From Aequorivita sp. H23M31 (GTDB taxonomy: Bacteria > Bacteroidota > Bacteroidia > Flavobacteriales > Flavobacteriaceae), in assembly GCF_004022485.1 (NCBI RefSeq), contig NZ_CP034951.1, forward strand, positions 1,302,001 through 1,366,000: 64,000 nt of DNA. Direction: 5' to 3'. The notes beneath the pieces are model-generated. The model was given only the letters and a program-made list of their open reading frames with translations. It did no database searches and had not been told where the DNA came from. Both the position numbers and the translations under genes were made by a program. Shown piece after piece: positions 11,501 to 20,224 of the stretch (its first letter is position 1; every line of letters begins with the position of its first letter).

Positions 11501-12034
11501 AATGTGGTTGGAAAAACCTTGATGGATGGTTATGGCACAGGACGTAATATTATTCCCTGTGAAACTTACACCTTAGAAAAGGACGGCATATTCAATGACC
11601 AAAACAACGATGGCATAGCCCAACCCGGTGAAACGATTACCTATACCCTCACAGTTACAAATTTAGGCGATATCGACATTTATGACCTTCAAGTGAACGA
11701 TCCAATGCTCGGTGGAATAATTAATGCTACGCCGAGTGGAGATACTAACGGCGATGGAATCCTGAATACTTATGAAGTTTGGACATATAGCGTTGAATAT
11801 CCAGTAACCCAAACCGATATCGACAACAAAGGTGTTTTTAACTTGGCAACCGTATCGGGAAATAATGTATTGGAGGAAACATTGGATCCAGAAACATCCG
11901 TAGATCCTACCCCATTGGATCCGAACGACCCTATGTATGATCCTTCAAGGCCGGAACACACTTTCGTACCTCTTAAAGGTCGAAGTTTACTGATTACCAA
12001 TCCAAATATTTATCAAAGAGTAAAAAGCAATTAA
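8552..12034 (+). CDS. secreted DUF11-repeat surface protein
   Basis: 1160 residues starting with a clear signal peptide (lysines near the N-terminus, LLLLCISLF core, cleavage near SAWA). Residues 30-500 are beta-rich and unfamiliar. From about residue 528 come three DUF11-type (conserved repeat, Ig-like) modules, roughly 528-690, 690-830 and 1008-1145. The last two share the pattern GVFND.N.DGI.QPGETITYTLTV and the ending DP..P..PEHTFVPL. Between them (about 830-1005) sits an unrelated insert. The C-terminus lacks a recognisable T9SS sorting domain. The stop overlaps the next start by one base (TAATG), so the two genes are probably translationally coupled. A cell-surface structural or adhesive role is inferred from the domains and neighbours; no enzymatic motif was seen. 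Confidence 0.8.
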   Translation: MKTTLNIKILKFLPSLLLLCISLFSVSAWADGSKDLYPLGKTGLRGHLRANTGTNEYWPFANNGIHYVYAEVGEILTLASSAQRSSGNQRIRLYAPDGTMLIDDLSGGNIPNRAAELAGPLLFNEPAGGNKYLPIYHPVSIPGIYRIEFLARGTSNPTNQYDANANWVQPNTAAIMAWDISVINSTNTGFIQGRVYTNVLNLSNGNQDVVNKGFDGIVYVLTKDGYTYRVNNNGNNGIWFTFYVNNNGFVNGSTQEPLYKSLNKSQNFGNQAHNPNSADTQRHITHKMFYTLPSTDLPTMASGAVPGGNTWLKNEVIEPDVSGVEIYGVDGTLGQVGNKGGYIKFLAGAQGQYKITIESNESPARFETRILSGSSSAGQNSVLWDGKDGNGNPLPIGDAPSRVTVQLQGAEVHFPFIDMEYNKNGTIVELLDHVELTNNGNQLPISDIVYWDDSDITYGNNGSIPNPINNSHLAGSSGISSNSNGHIWGIGGTGTSGQFGDAKAIDTWTFIKGQEETVETTVVVKIADLEIPSITPNISNLTAIGTDVTFVIKVKNNGPSDVEAAPFSFIVPEGFDPSTFSFNAINGCGSENTSLTFNPVTRTYSSTLNLPNGCEAEYDVTMTVNSDITVNDYEFTATIMRPNDVTDPDATNPDPEIPPTDPFFECENNGLGGVCNNIKTISLPYSQVIALQKQGVFNDENGDGISQPGETITYTLTVINTGVIDIYDVVLQDPMLGGVIAAAPSGDTNSDGILNIGETWIYTVQYNVTQNDINNKGVFNLASVSGKNELNYDLLPVTSLDPNPLDPNNINYDPSRPDHTFVPLISELICTEAVDGQAFKWSYANSPDPTISETMIQPGANGGFQLDIFELDNSFNMNINGILLASQEIEFQASTGLIQNIRFKDGTIWEQGGIQDIWRLRGAPGKPIVRVIIAPNGKVSMYGSKRSHTSSNYFLEPLELFRGNSFNTINWNPASTNTIIVTQNVVGKTLMDGYGTGRNIIPCETYTLEKDGIFNDQNNDGIAQPGETITYTLTVTNLGDIDIYDLQVNDPMLGGIINATPSGDTNGDGILNTYEVWTYSVEYPVTQTDIDNKGVFNLATVSGNNVLEETLDPETSVDPTPLDPNDPMYDPSRPEHTFVPLKGRSLLITNPNIYQRVKSN

Positions 12035-13278
12035 TGATGAAAAAATCTTTATTAAATATTAGCGCGATTATACTCTTCACCTTCAACGTGATGGGTCAGA
12101 CCACCAATGAAGGGATGCTATATATTAGCGAAAACACCCAATTTTCCACGGTTGAAACCTTGGACAACCTTGAAACCGGTGAATTCTATAATGACGGAGA
12201 AGCCTTTATTTATAGCCATTTCAATAATGACGGAATTTTGGATTTCTATCAGGAAACAGGAACCACACGTTTTATAGGAAGTGCGGATCAAATATTAAGC
12301 GGAGTAAATACCAGTTATCTACAAAACGTCTATTTTAGAAACCGAAGTAGAACTGTGCCTTTCCTATTAACAGGGTTAATTGACATAAATGGAATAGCAG
12401 ATTTTAATGAGGGAGTGGTTGACAACCGAAATTTTGGGGGAGCAATAACCTTTCGGGAAAACGCAAACCATATTAACACTTCAGACCGTAGCCACGTGGA
12501 TGGTGGAGTGAACAAATTTGGAAATACGGGGTTTATTTTTCCTATCGGGCATAAAAAATATTATCGTTTCGGAGGAATTTCAGCTCCGACTGATTCCCAG
12601 GCTAATTTTAAGGGAACATTCTATAATGAAAATTCCGATGAGCTCTATTCCCACACCCTAAGAGCTGGCGCAATAGATAAAATTGACCCTAAAGAATATT
12701 GGACCATTGAAGAGAAAACCACCACTAACGAAGATGTGCTTATCACCCTATCTTGGAGAGATGTTACTACTCCAAACCTTTTTATTCAAGCGGCAGATCG
12801 AGATATCCTAACCATTGTGCGATGGGATGAACCAACAAATATGTGGGTAAATGAAGGTGGAGCAATCGATCACGATAACCAAACAGTTACTACAGCCGTA
12901 AGTGGATACGGAGTTTTCACCTTCGGCATACTTAAGGAAGAAGCTATCTCTCCTGGCGGTCTGACTGTCTATAACGGGGTTACACCCAATGATGACGGTA
13001 TCAACGATTACTTTTTTATCGATATTCCAAATGACGGATCGGTTCGTGATTTACACGTCATGATTTTCAATCGTTGGGGAGTAAAAGTATATGAAAGTGA
13101 TAACTATGGAGTTGGCAACAATTTATTTTATGGTTATTCTGAAGGTCGATCCACAATTAAAGGCAACAAACAACTTCCCACAGGAACCTATTATTATATC
13201 CTAGATTATCAATATGGGGATCCTGTTCAAAACAATCGGCATAAGCAAGCTGGGTTTTTATATTTAAGTGGAAACTAA
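12034..13278 (+). CDS. secreted protein with gliding-motility/T9SS type B C-terminal sorting domain
   Basis: 414 residues. The N-terminal signal peptide ends near NVMGQ. The middle is beta-rich, with features of outer-surface proteins (FPIGHKKYYR, then 'KEYWTIEE'). Residues about 310-414 form the gliding-motility-associated C-terminal domain: 'NGVTPNDDGINDYFFI', 'IFNRWGVKVYES', 'LPTGTYYYILDY' and a final strand. This domain class directs export through the type IX secretion system and is typically paired with a PorP/SprF-family protein, which follows immediately. The start overlaps the previous stop by one base, and a second ATG follows directly. It may serve as the exported, anchored partner of the two large upstream proteins that lack such a domain; that role is inference. 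Confidence 0.9.
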   Translation: MMKKSLLNISAIILFTFNVMGQTTNEGMLYISENTQFSTVETLDNLETGEFYNDGEAFIYSHFNNDGILDFYQETGTTRFIGSADQILSGVNTSYLQNVYFRNRSRTVPFLLTGLIDINGIADFNEGVVDNRNFGGAITFRENANHINTSDRSHVDGGVNKFGNTGFIFPIGHKKYYRFGGISAPTDSQANFKGTFYNENSDELYSHTLRAGAIDKIDPKEYWTIEEKTTTNEDVLITLSWRDVTTPNLFIQAADRDILTIVRWDEPTNMWVNEGGAIDHDNQTVTTAVSGYGVFTFGILKEEAISPGGLTVYNGVTPNDDGINDYFFIDIPNDGSVRDLHVMIFNRWGVKVYESDNYGVGNNLFYGYSEGRSTIKGNKQLPTGTYYYILDYQYGDPVQNNRHKQAGFLYLSGN

Positions 13279-13297
13279 TAAGACAACAACATTCCTT

Positions 13298-14227
13298 ATG
13301 ACAATCAAATTACCAAAAATATCAGTTTTCATAGTGCTCGCACTTTTGTTGGCAACGGTTCACCAAACCCGCGCTCAGCAAGATTCGCAGTATACCCAAT
13401 ATATGTATAACACCATGAGCATGAACCCCGGTTATTCAGGAAGCCGTGGCTCTCTGAGCATGCTCGCTCTTTATAGAAACCAATGGGTAGGATTGGACGG
13501 AGCACCAAAGACACTTAATTTTGGGATGCATTCCCCAATAGGTGTCCAGGGTGTGGGTTTGGGTTTAGGATTTACGAGCGATAAATTGGGTCCTTCTTCC
13601 GAAAGTATAGTAACAATGGATTTTTCTTACACTATTGATTTTGCTCAAGACGTAAAGTTAGCCTTTGGGGTAAAAGGTGGATTATCACTTTTCGATCTGG
13701 ATCCTAATAAACTTACCATTTACAATCCAAATGATTATGACTTAACCAAAAAGAATTATGGATCTCCTGTTGTTGGTGCTGGATTCTATCTATATTCAGA
13801 AAAATGGTATATGGGACTTTCAACACCCAACTTTCTGGAAACGGAATATTATAACGACATTCAAGTTTCAACGGCAACAGAAAAAACGCATATCTATTTA
13901 ATAGGAGGTTACGTTTTTCAGATCAATCCTGATTTTAAACTGAAACCGGCCTTTTTAACCAAAGCTGTCATCGGGGCTCCGCTATCGGTGGATATTTCTG
14001 CCAATGCCTTGCTGTATGAAACCGTAACCTTCGGATTGGCATATAGATGGAGCGCTGCGGTTACTGGAATGGCAGGATTTCAGGTTAACGAAAATATCAT
14101 GATAGGCTATGCCTACGATTATGAAACTACTGAACTTAGCCGTTATAACAGCGGATCGCACGAGATTTTTATTCGGTTTGAACTTGGAACAAGATTAAAA
14201 GGCAAAGTGAATCCACGATTCTTCTAA
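13298..14227 (+). CDS. PorP/SprF-family type IX secretion outer-membrane protein
   Basis: About 309 residues. I place the start at the ATG at 13298, which begins a signal peptide (MTIKLPKISVFIVLALLLA...TRAQQ); a GTG at 13268 overlaps the upstream gene and would add ten residues before it. After cleavage the sequence 'QYTQYMYNTMSMNPGYSGSRG' is the N-terminal hallmark of the PorP/SprF family, followed by alternating beta strands of an outer-membrane barrel and a C-terminal 'FIRFELG' region. Family members act with the T9SS to export and attach specific type B-domain proteins, and usually sit just downstream of their client, as here. Confidence 0.92.
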   Translation: MTIKLPKISVFIVLALLLATVHQTRAQQDSQYTQYMYNTMSMNPGYSGSRGSLSMLALYRNQWVGLDGAPKTLNFGMHSPIGVQGVGLGLGFTSDKLGPSSESIVTMDFSYTIDFAQDVKLAFGVKGGLSLFDLDPNKLTIYNPNDYDLTKKNYGSPVVGAGFYLYSEKWYMGLSTPNFLETEYYNDIQVSTATEKTHIYLIGGYVFQINPDFKLKPAFLTKAVIGAPLSVDISANALLYETVTFGLAYRWSAAVTGMAGFQVNENIMIGYAYDYETTELSRYNSGSHEIFIRFELGTRLKGKVNPRFF

Positions 14228-14283
14228 AAAAACTTACCTAACCGAATTTTGAAGTTAGGATTATTATAAAATGAAATAATCAG

Positions 14284-16213
14284 ATGAAAAACCATATACT
14301 ATCTTTTTTAATTATCTTTCTCTTTGGTATTTTTCCATCTTCTGCCCAGGAAAAAAAAACTGTTGCAAGCCGATGAAAATTATCAGCATTTAGAGTATAT
14401 AGATGCCCAAAAGGTCTATTTGACAGTCGCGGAAAAAGGATTTGAATCTGAAGAACTTTTTACCAAACTTGGGAACACTTTTTATTTTAATGCCCAATAT
14501 GACGAAGCTGCAAAGTGGTACGGTCGCATTTTTGACCTTGGTGAAGAGCCCAAGAATAATATTGTATTACTGCGTTATTCCCAAGCATTACAGGCTATTG
14601 GGCAAGACGAATTAGCTGGACAATTTTACGATTCCTATCTTACAAAAACAGGAACTGAGAAATCCTCAAAAAGAGCCATAGATTATCTGGAATTAATTGA
14701 GCAGAATTCCGGCAGATACGACATTAAAGTATTGGAAAAAATCTATGATGAGAATAAAATCTCCTTCGGAAAAACAATCCTTGGAAACAATCTGGTTTAT
14801 GCTTCTACGCAAACCACCCAGACTTTTGAAAATAAGCGAAGTGCTTGGGATGGCTTAAGTTTTCTTTCCCTATACGAAGTGGAGATTAATCAAGAAAATG
14901 AAGTTGTAGGGAAACCTTCTAAACTGAAAGGGATTCTAAAAAGTGATTATCATGACTCCTCCCCTGTTTTTACGGCCGATGGTAACACCATATATTTTAC
15001 AAGAAGTAATATTACCAGTGCTAGAAAGAACGATCGAAATTTAAAAATTTACCGTTCAAAAAAAGTTGATGGGAAATGGAGTAAGGCTGAAGAACTAAAC
15101 TTCAACAGTGATCTTTATTCATCTGCGCATCCCGCTCTCAACGCAGATGAAACAAAACTGTATTTCTCTTCGGACAGACCTGGAGGATTTGGAGAATCCG
15201 ATTTGTACGTTGCGCAAATAACTCCGGAAGGGTTAATTGGGGCGCCGGAAAATCTAGGTCCAAAAGTAAATACTTCGGGAAAAGAAACATTCCCCTTTGT
15301 TACCGATAAAAATGAACTGTACTTCTCATCCGACGGACATTTTGGTCTGGGAGGAATGGATGTTTTCTATATTAAAATGAATGATAAGGAGTTTGGCAAT
15401 TTATTGAATGTGGGAGCGCCTGTAAACTCTTATGCAGATGATTTTGCTTTTGGAATAGATGAAAGAACAAAACGAGGATTTATAAGTTCAAACCGTACCG
15501 ATTCCACAGGTGTTTTCGTTTACGATAATATTTATTCATTTATTGAAAAAACACCCATCGTAGATTTATACTTCGCGAATATTGAGGGGTATGTTACCGA
15601 TAAGCAGACCGGGAAGCCTATAGAAAATGCCACCATTACCTTTAAAGACCCCGACAACAACCTTTACATTACACTTCAAACCGATATTAACGGCTATTAT
15701 TCTACGGAGACCAATAAGTTCTTAGTTTACAGTATAAGAGCAGAAAAAGAGGATTATGATACCGATGAAAAAATTTCAGAATCAAATTTGGAACATCAGC
15801 GTATAGACTTCCAATTACAGAAAAACAAAGAACCCATTATTCCCGGAACCGATCTTGCCAAAGTCCTTAATATTCCAATTATCCACTTTGATTTCGACAA
15901 ATCGAATATCCGTCCTGACGCTCAAATAGAGATAGAGAAAGTACTTGCAGTCCTTAATGAATATCCAAAGATGCGTTTGGCAATACGATCGCACACAGAT
16001 AGTAGAGGAAGTGATTCCTATAATCAAGCTCTCTCGGAGCGACGGGCTAAATCCACACTTGAGTATTTAGTAAATAAAGGAGTAAACAGGTCAAGGCTCA
16101 CAGCTACTGGTCTGGGTGAGTCCGAACTGGTCAACAGATGTAGCGATGGCGTGCCATGTTCAGAGCAAGAACATCAACAGAATAGACGATCCGAATTTAT
16201 AGTTTTAGATTAA
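14284..16213 (+). CDS. PorE-like TPR / PD40 propeller / OmpA protein, frameshifted after signal peptide
   Basis: The ATG at 14284 opens a good signal peptide ending FPSSAQE, but that frame stops at 14376. The body of the protein is open in the next frame to 16213. The frames meet in a run of nine A at 14351-14359; eight A would read ...SSAQEKKLLQADENY continuously. A TTG at 14324 in the body frame cuts the signal peptide and is an unlikely start. Domains in order: TPR-like helices (about 20-120 of the restored protein), PD40/WD40-like propeller blades (LYFSSDRPGGFGESDLYV, LYFSSDGHFGLGGMDVF), a carboxypeptidase-regulatory-like fold (EGYVTDKQTGKPIENATI), and an OmpA peptidoglycan-binding domain (FDFDKSNIRPDA, SHTDSRGSDSYNQALSERRA). 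This order matches PorE of the T9SS. Either an assembly error, a slippage site or a true lesion explains the frameshift. Confidence 0.85.
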
Positions 16214-16301
16214 AGCCGTAAGATAAACCTATAATTACTCCTCAATAGTTTGATTAACCTCAGCTCTAACTTTACGAAAGAAAGGGCAGTGAACAAGAAG
16301 C

Positions 16302-16327
16302 AAAGCCGAAGTTAAATCTTCGGCTTT
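16302..16327. terminator. bidirectional terminator between convergent genes
   Basis: AAAGCCGAAG pairs perfectly with CTTCGGCTTT around a 6-base loop, with T-rich sequence following on the + strand. It lies between the + strand PorE-like gene and the - strand phosphoesterase gene. Confidence 0.85.
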
Positions 16328-16357
16328 ATTGTTTTTAACGGATTAAGTCAGAATATC

Positions 16358-19300
16358 CTAGAAATCAAATCCCAATCCAAAAGTTATACGGGGACCTTCG
16401 GTAGAGCTGAACCAATTGAAGTTGGCATTAAGGCCTCCAGATCCATTAAACCATACTCCTCCCCCATAGGAATTGTGCCATTTGTCGCTGCTTTCGTTTT
16501 TAAGCCATACTCTTCCCAAATCTACTCCTCCATAAATTCCCATTTGAAGCGGGTAAAGACCAATCTTAATATTGGGTAAGGTATAGCGCAAATCTGCATT
16601 TCCTACCAAAAATGATTTCCCTGTAAACCTCTGGTTCCGGTATCCTCTTAATCCCGTATTACCTCCAAGTTGCGACGCTTGAAAAAACTGGTACTTGTTT
16701 CCTAGAATGACTTCATACTGAATATTAGTTTTAAGCACAAGCTTTTTACTTTTTACAAGAGAGTTATAAAATCCCACACGTGATTTAATAAAACCAAAAA
16801 CATCTTCCGTTTTTTCAAAATTGTCCGTAACCCCCAAATTTAAGTCAAACATCATTCCGATTGTAGGGTTTAGAATATTATCATAACTTCTATAATTATA
16901 GATGCCCTCAATTGTACCGTAAATGGTTGTTTCTCCTTTATCAAAAACATCCACCTGACTAATAAAATCTAATGGAGAATCCTTTACTTCGTATGTATCA
17001 AATTTTGCTCTCAGTTTGAAAAAACTTCCAAAATTACTATTGCGGAGCAAGGCTACGTTTCCGGAAATATTCTGAACTGCTACTCGATTGTAATCGTAGC
17101 CTTTTTCATCTTGTTTGTTTAAAGTTTCATTTCCGTAACCAAAAAAGTTCATTTTATTGTTGGGGCTGGTATATCGACCTCCGAAACTTAGGTTCAAATC
17201 GTTTTTTATGTTTGCAAATTCCCCTTCATAGGAAATATCGAAGCTCTGCGTATCGGTGAAGTAAGCAAAATCCACAGCATGTTTTTGTGAAAAAGGATTC
17301 CGCTGAAAATTATCCACTCTGTATTCATAATGAAGGGCTGCCCGAAAACCATCATCAGGATTATAACCGATAGCAGAAACCAAACCCTGGCTCCTATCCA
17401 ATTGTTTTCGGTAATCGTAGGTGTTTAGATTATAGACATTTGTAAAACGGAAATTACCGCCATTTTTTTCTATAATTGTGTCACTCCTTTTTTCGTAATC
17501 ATAAATTTTTACGCGACTACCATTTTCCAGTTTATAGACATCATTACCCAGACCTCCTATTAAGCGCACAAAGATGGGATTCTCGGGTTTTCCTTTCACT
17601 ACAAATTTGTCGCTACCACCCAACCCATAAACCCAGAGTTCTTTGGTATCCTTGTGCAAAAAGGTGCGGTCGATAAGCGTGTCGGATTTTTTTCCATTTA
17701 TGGTGGTAAAACTTCGCACATTCGTTTTTCCTTCCGGCAATCGGGTAATCTCGAATAAGTCTTCGTAATCCGTACCTACTATGGTTTGTTGAACAGCAAA
17801 ATAAGTATAATACCTATCGGCAATATCTTCTAAGTTTGCTCTGCGTTCCTTTAATTTCTGTTTAATATCCTCCAAGGCTTCATCCTGAACTTCGATTGGC
17901 ACATTGCTAAAAGCCTTATCGATCACCTCATCTGTTAAACTGTCCTGAATCATTTTAGCCAAAAACTTCCACTGTCTTCTGCCAGAATTTCTGATAAGTG
18001 CCCTATCCAGAATAATACCTTCTTTGTTGAACCATTGAAGATCTTTTAAGTCCTTCCCATATACGTGATACTGCTTGGTTCCACTGAAAAGGGATTGGGT
18101 AATATCGAGAATATTGCCCTCAAAACTAGAAAAAGCATTGTCCCTATTTGTAGGAATGGGAACGAAGACATTTTTTTTATATCGATTATAATATTTAGCC
18201 CAGTGCCAATGCTCGGTTTCACGATCCCAATCCCCAATCAACATATCGAAAAGACGGGATTTAATATAATTTTCCTCATCGACATAAACATCTCCGGTTT
18301 TGCGCATTTTGATCAGAATATCATCCGTTGTCTCTACGTCATCTGGATATTCAAATAGTTCCTCGTCTTTACTCTTTTCCGAAGGAGCCACGGAAATATA
18401 GTAAAGCCCATTTCCAAAATTCTCATTATAAATTCCTAGATTTTTCTGTTTTGGAACATAAAATAATTGCGGTGAAGTTGAGAAGATGCCGATAGCTTTA
18501 GCTAAGTCTGGTATAGCCATCTGCGCGTACGGATGGGTAGCTGTATAAAAGTTTATATCCTGGCCTCGCAGCGTTGCAGTTTCAACTTCGCCTTTTTTCG
18601 ATGGCTTTGGATTATCTTCAGAATCAATCTTACGCGAAATGCTGAGTGCATTTTTTGCCATGGCCCGCATTCTATATTTGTTTCCTTTTTTGTCCGTTAA
18701 CAAGAGAGCATTATAATCCTTTCCATTCGCCACACGGGACACCTTTAATCCGCCATACAATGTATCCAACAGGGCAACTTTTGCAGTTACAGGTTGAGAA
18801 TAAGCATCTTTATATTTGGCTCCCCATATCGTTTTAAAAAACAATGCTTCTCTAATACTGTCCTGCCGATAAATGGGAACGGTATATTCCAGGGGATAAT
18901 TTTCAGGATACTCCGTAGTCTCATTCTTTTTGGGTTGTGGAATTACCTCTTTTTGAAAAATAAGTTCGGGCTGCATATTTTTTCCCGCAACAAAATAACG
19001 AACCCACGAAGAACCATCCTTAAAAACATCAAGTACGGCAAAGCCCTGCTCGCCTGTACTAAAATACCCATCGTCTCCCGTGGCAGCATACGATTCTTTC
19101 GATCCGGCACCAGAAACGATCTGATGGAATCCATCCTTTTCAATATACTGCAGATTATGATCGTGGCCAGAAACAAATACCAGTCTTTTGTTCTTCCTTG
19201 CCATTTCCTGCAAACGGTTCATAAAATCGTTATAAAGCTCATTATACCTATCCTGCACAGATACGCCACCTTGCGATCTAATCTGAACCACGAGAGAGGC

Positions 19301-20068
19301 TAAAACGGGCATTGGTATCTTCTTTTGAAAAGGATACAAATGCTTTTCAAAAGCAAAATAACCACCGTGGTTCCCGTTGCTGTACATAGGATGGTGCATA
19401 GCAAAAACCACAGTTTTATTTTGATTTTTTTCTAATTCCAGTTTTAATGTCAACAGAAATTTTTCACGGGTTTTGATGTCGCAATTTTCATTGATGGTTG
19501 GATGCTTGTTCCAATCCTCGAGCATCCATTGGGTATCTACAATAATCAATTGGATATTTTCTGAAATATCGATACTTTCCATACCGCAACCATTGCTAGG
19601 TTTAAAAACATCCGGACTTGAAAAAACTTTTTTAATGTAATTTTCTTCACGGGCTACTCCAGCTACTCCGCCGTTATACCATTCGTGATTGCCAGGAATA
19701 AAAATGGTATGGCCCTTATAATTCTTTACTGCCTTATATTGGGCGTTTATCATATTTTCAGATTGTCCCCTACGTGGACTATCCTCTGGATCCATTCCTG
19801 CGGGATATATATTATCACCTAGGAAAATAGTATAATTGTCGGCTACCTCCTCTTTTTTAAGATAATTTTGAAAAGTCGCCAGGGAATTGCTCATACCGCC
19901 CATGGGCGAAAGCCCGGCATCTCCCACCAAATAAAATGTTTTCTCAACTTCTTTGTGGGAAGGATATGTTGGGTTTTCCCAGTTTTCCTTAAACTGCGGC
20001 GAAAAAGTTGCACAGGAGGAAATAAGAAAAAGCGTGAAAAGAAATAAATAAAATTTTTTAAGAATCAT
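16358..20068 (-). CDS. lipoprotein: metallophosphoesterase fused to Omp85-like barrel (intact catalytic motifs)
   Basis: Start taken at the ATG at 20068 (MILKKFYL), which opens a lipoprotein signal with lipobox LISSC; an upstream in-frame ATG at 20089 adds seven residues. Numbered from that longer start: the calcineurin-like phosphoesterase domain (50-340) keeps D57 (VGDAG), GDN 91-93, GNHE 133-136, HH 232-233 and GHDH 308-311, all metal or catalytic ligands. The middle domain (about 410-900) contains IGDWDRE (619-624) and PIPTNRD (644-650). The last ~330 residues are beta-rich with GLRGYRNQRF, like the Omp85 motif, and end in phenylalanine as outer-membrane barrels do. It lies 156 bp downstream of a tandem paralogue. 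Activity as a surface or periplasmic phosphoesterase is likely; the substrate is unknown. Confidence 0.85.
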   Translation of the reverse strand: MILKKFYLFLFTLFLISSCATFSPQFKENWENPTYPSHKEVEKTFYLVGDAGLSPMGGMSNSLATFQNYLKKEEVADNYTIFLGDNIYPAGMDPEDSPRRGQSENMINAQYKAVKNYKGHTIFIPGNHEWYNGGVAGVAREENYIKKVFSSPDVFKPSNGCGMESIDISENIQLIIVDTQWMLEDWNKHPTINENCDIKTREKFLLTLKLELEKNQNKTVVFAMHHPMYSNGNHGGYFAFEKHLYPFQKKIPMPVLASLVVQIRSQGGVSVQDRYNELYNDFMNRLQEMARKNKRLVFVSGHDHNLQYIEKDGFHQIVSGAGSKESYAATGDDGYFSTGEQGFAVLDVFKDGSSWVRYFVAGKNMQPELIFQKEVIPQPKKNETTEYPENYPLEYTVPIYRQDSIREALFFKTIWGAKYKDAYSQPVTAKVALLDTLYGGLKVSRVANGKDYNALLLTDKKGNKYRMRAMAKNALSISRKIDSEDNPKPSKKGEVETATLRGQDINFYTATHPYAQMAIPDLAKAIGIFSTSPQLFYVPKQKNLGIYNENFGNGLYYISVAPSEKSKDEELFEYPDDVETTDDILIKMRKTGDVYVDEENYIKSRLFDMLIGDWDRETEHWHWAKYYNRYKKNVFVPIPTNRDNAFSSFEGNILDITQSLFSGTKQYHVYGKDLKDLQWFNKEGIILDRALIRNSGRRQWKFLAKMIQDSLTDEVIDKAFSNVPIEVQDEALEDIKQKLKERRANLEDIADRYYTYFAVQQTIVGTDYEDLFEITRLPEGKTNVRSFTTINGKKSDTLIDRTFLHKDTKELWVYGLGGSDKFVVKGKPENPIFVRLIGGLGNDVYKLENGSRVKIYDYEKRSDTIIEKNGGNFRFTNVYNLNTYDYRKQLDRSQGLVSAIGYNPDDGFRAALHYEYRVDNFQRNPFSQKHAVDFAYFTDTQSFDISYEGEFANIKNDLNLSFGGRYTSPNNKMNFFGYGNETLNKQDEKGYDYNRVAVQNISGNVALLRNSNFGSFFKLRAKFDTYEVKDSPLDFISQVDVFDKGETTIYGTIEGIYNYRSYDNILNPTIGMMFDLNLGVTDNFEKTEDVFGFIKSRVGFYNSLVKSKKLVLKTNIQYEVILGNKYQFFQASQLGGNTGLRGYRNQRFTGKSFLVGNADLRYTLPNIKIGLYPLQMGIYGGVDLGRVWLKNESSDKWHNSYGGGVWFNGSGGLNANFNWFSSTEGPRITFGLGFDF

Positions 20069-20224
20069 TGTTCTGTTTTCTGCAACCAAACCAAAGAACC
20101 CTTTAAATTATATCCTCTGGTATTTGGTAGTCCCGGTTCCTAAAAATATGGAAAAGAAATTGATAGTCCTTCTAGCCGTCCCTGATATTAAGAAGAATTT
20201 CAACAATTTAAAAAGATTTTTCTA

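Noticed and set aside
13268..13297. GTG start for the PorP/SprF gene
   Set aside because: It lies inside the preceding gene and puts ten polar residues before the signal peptide; the ATG at 13298 fits better.
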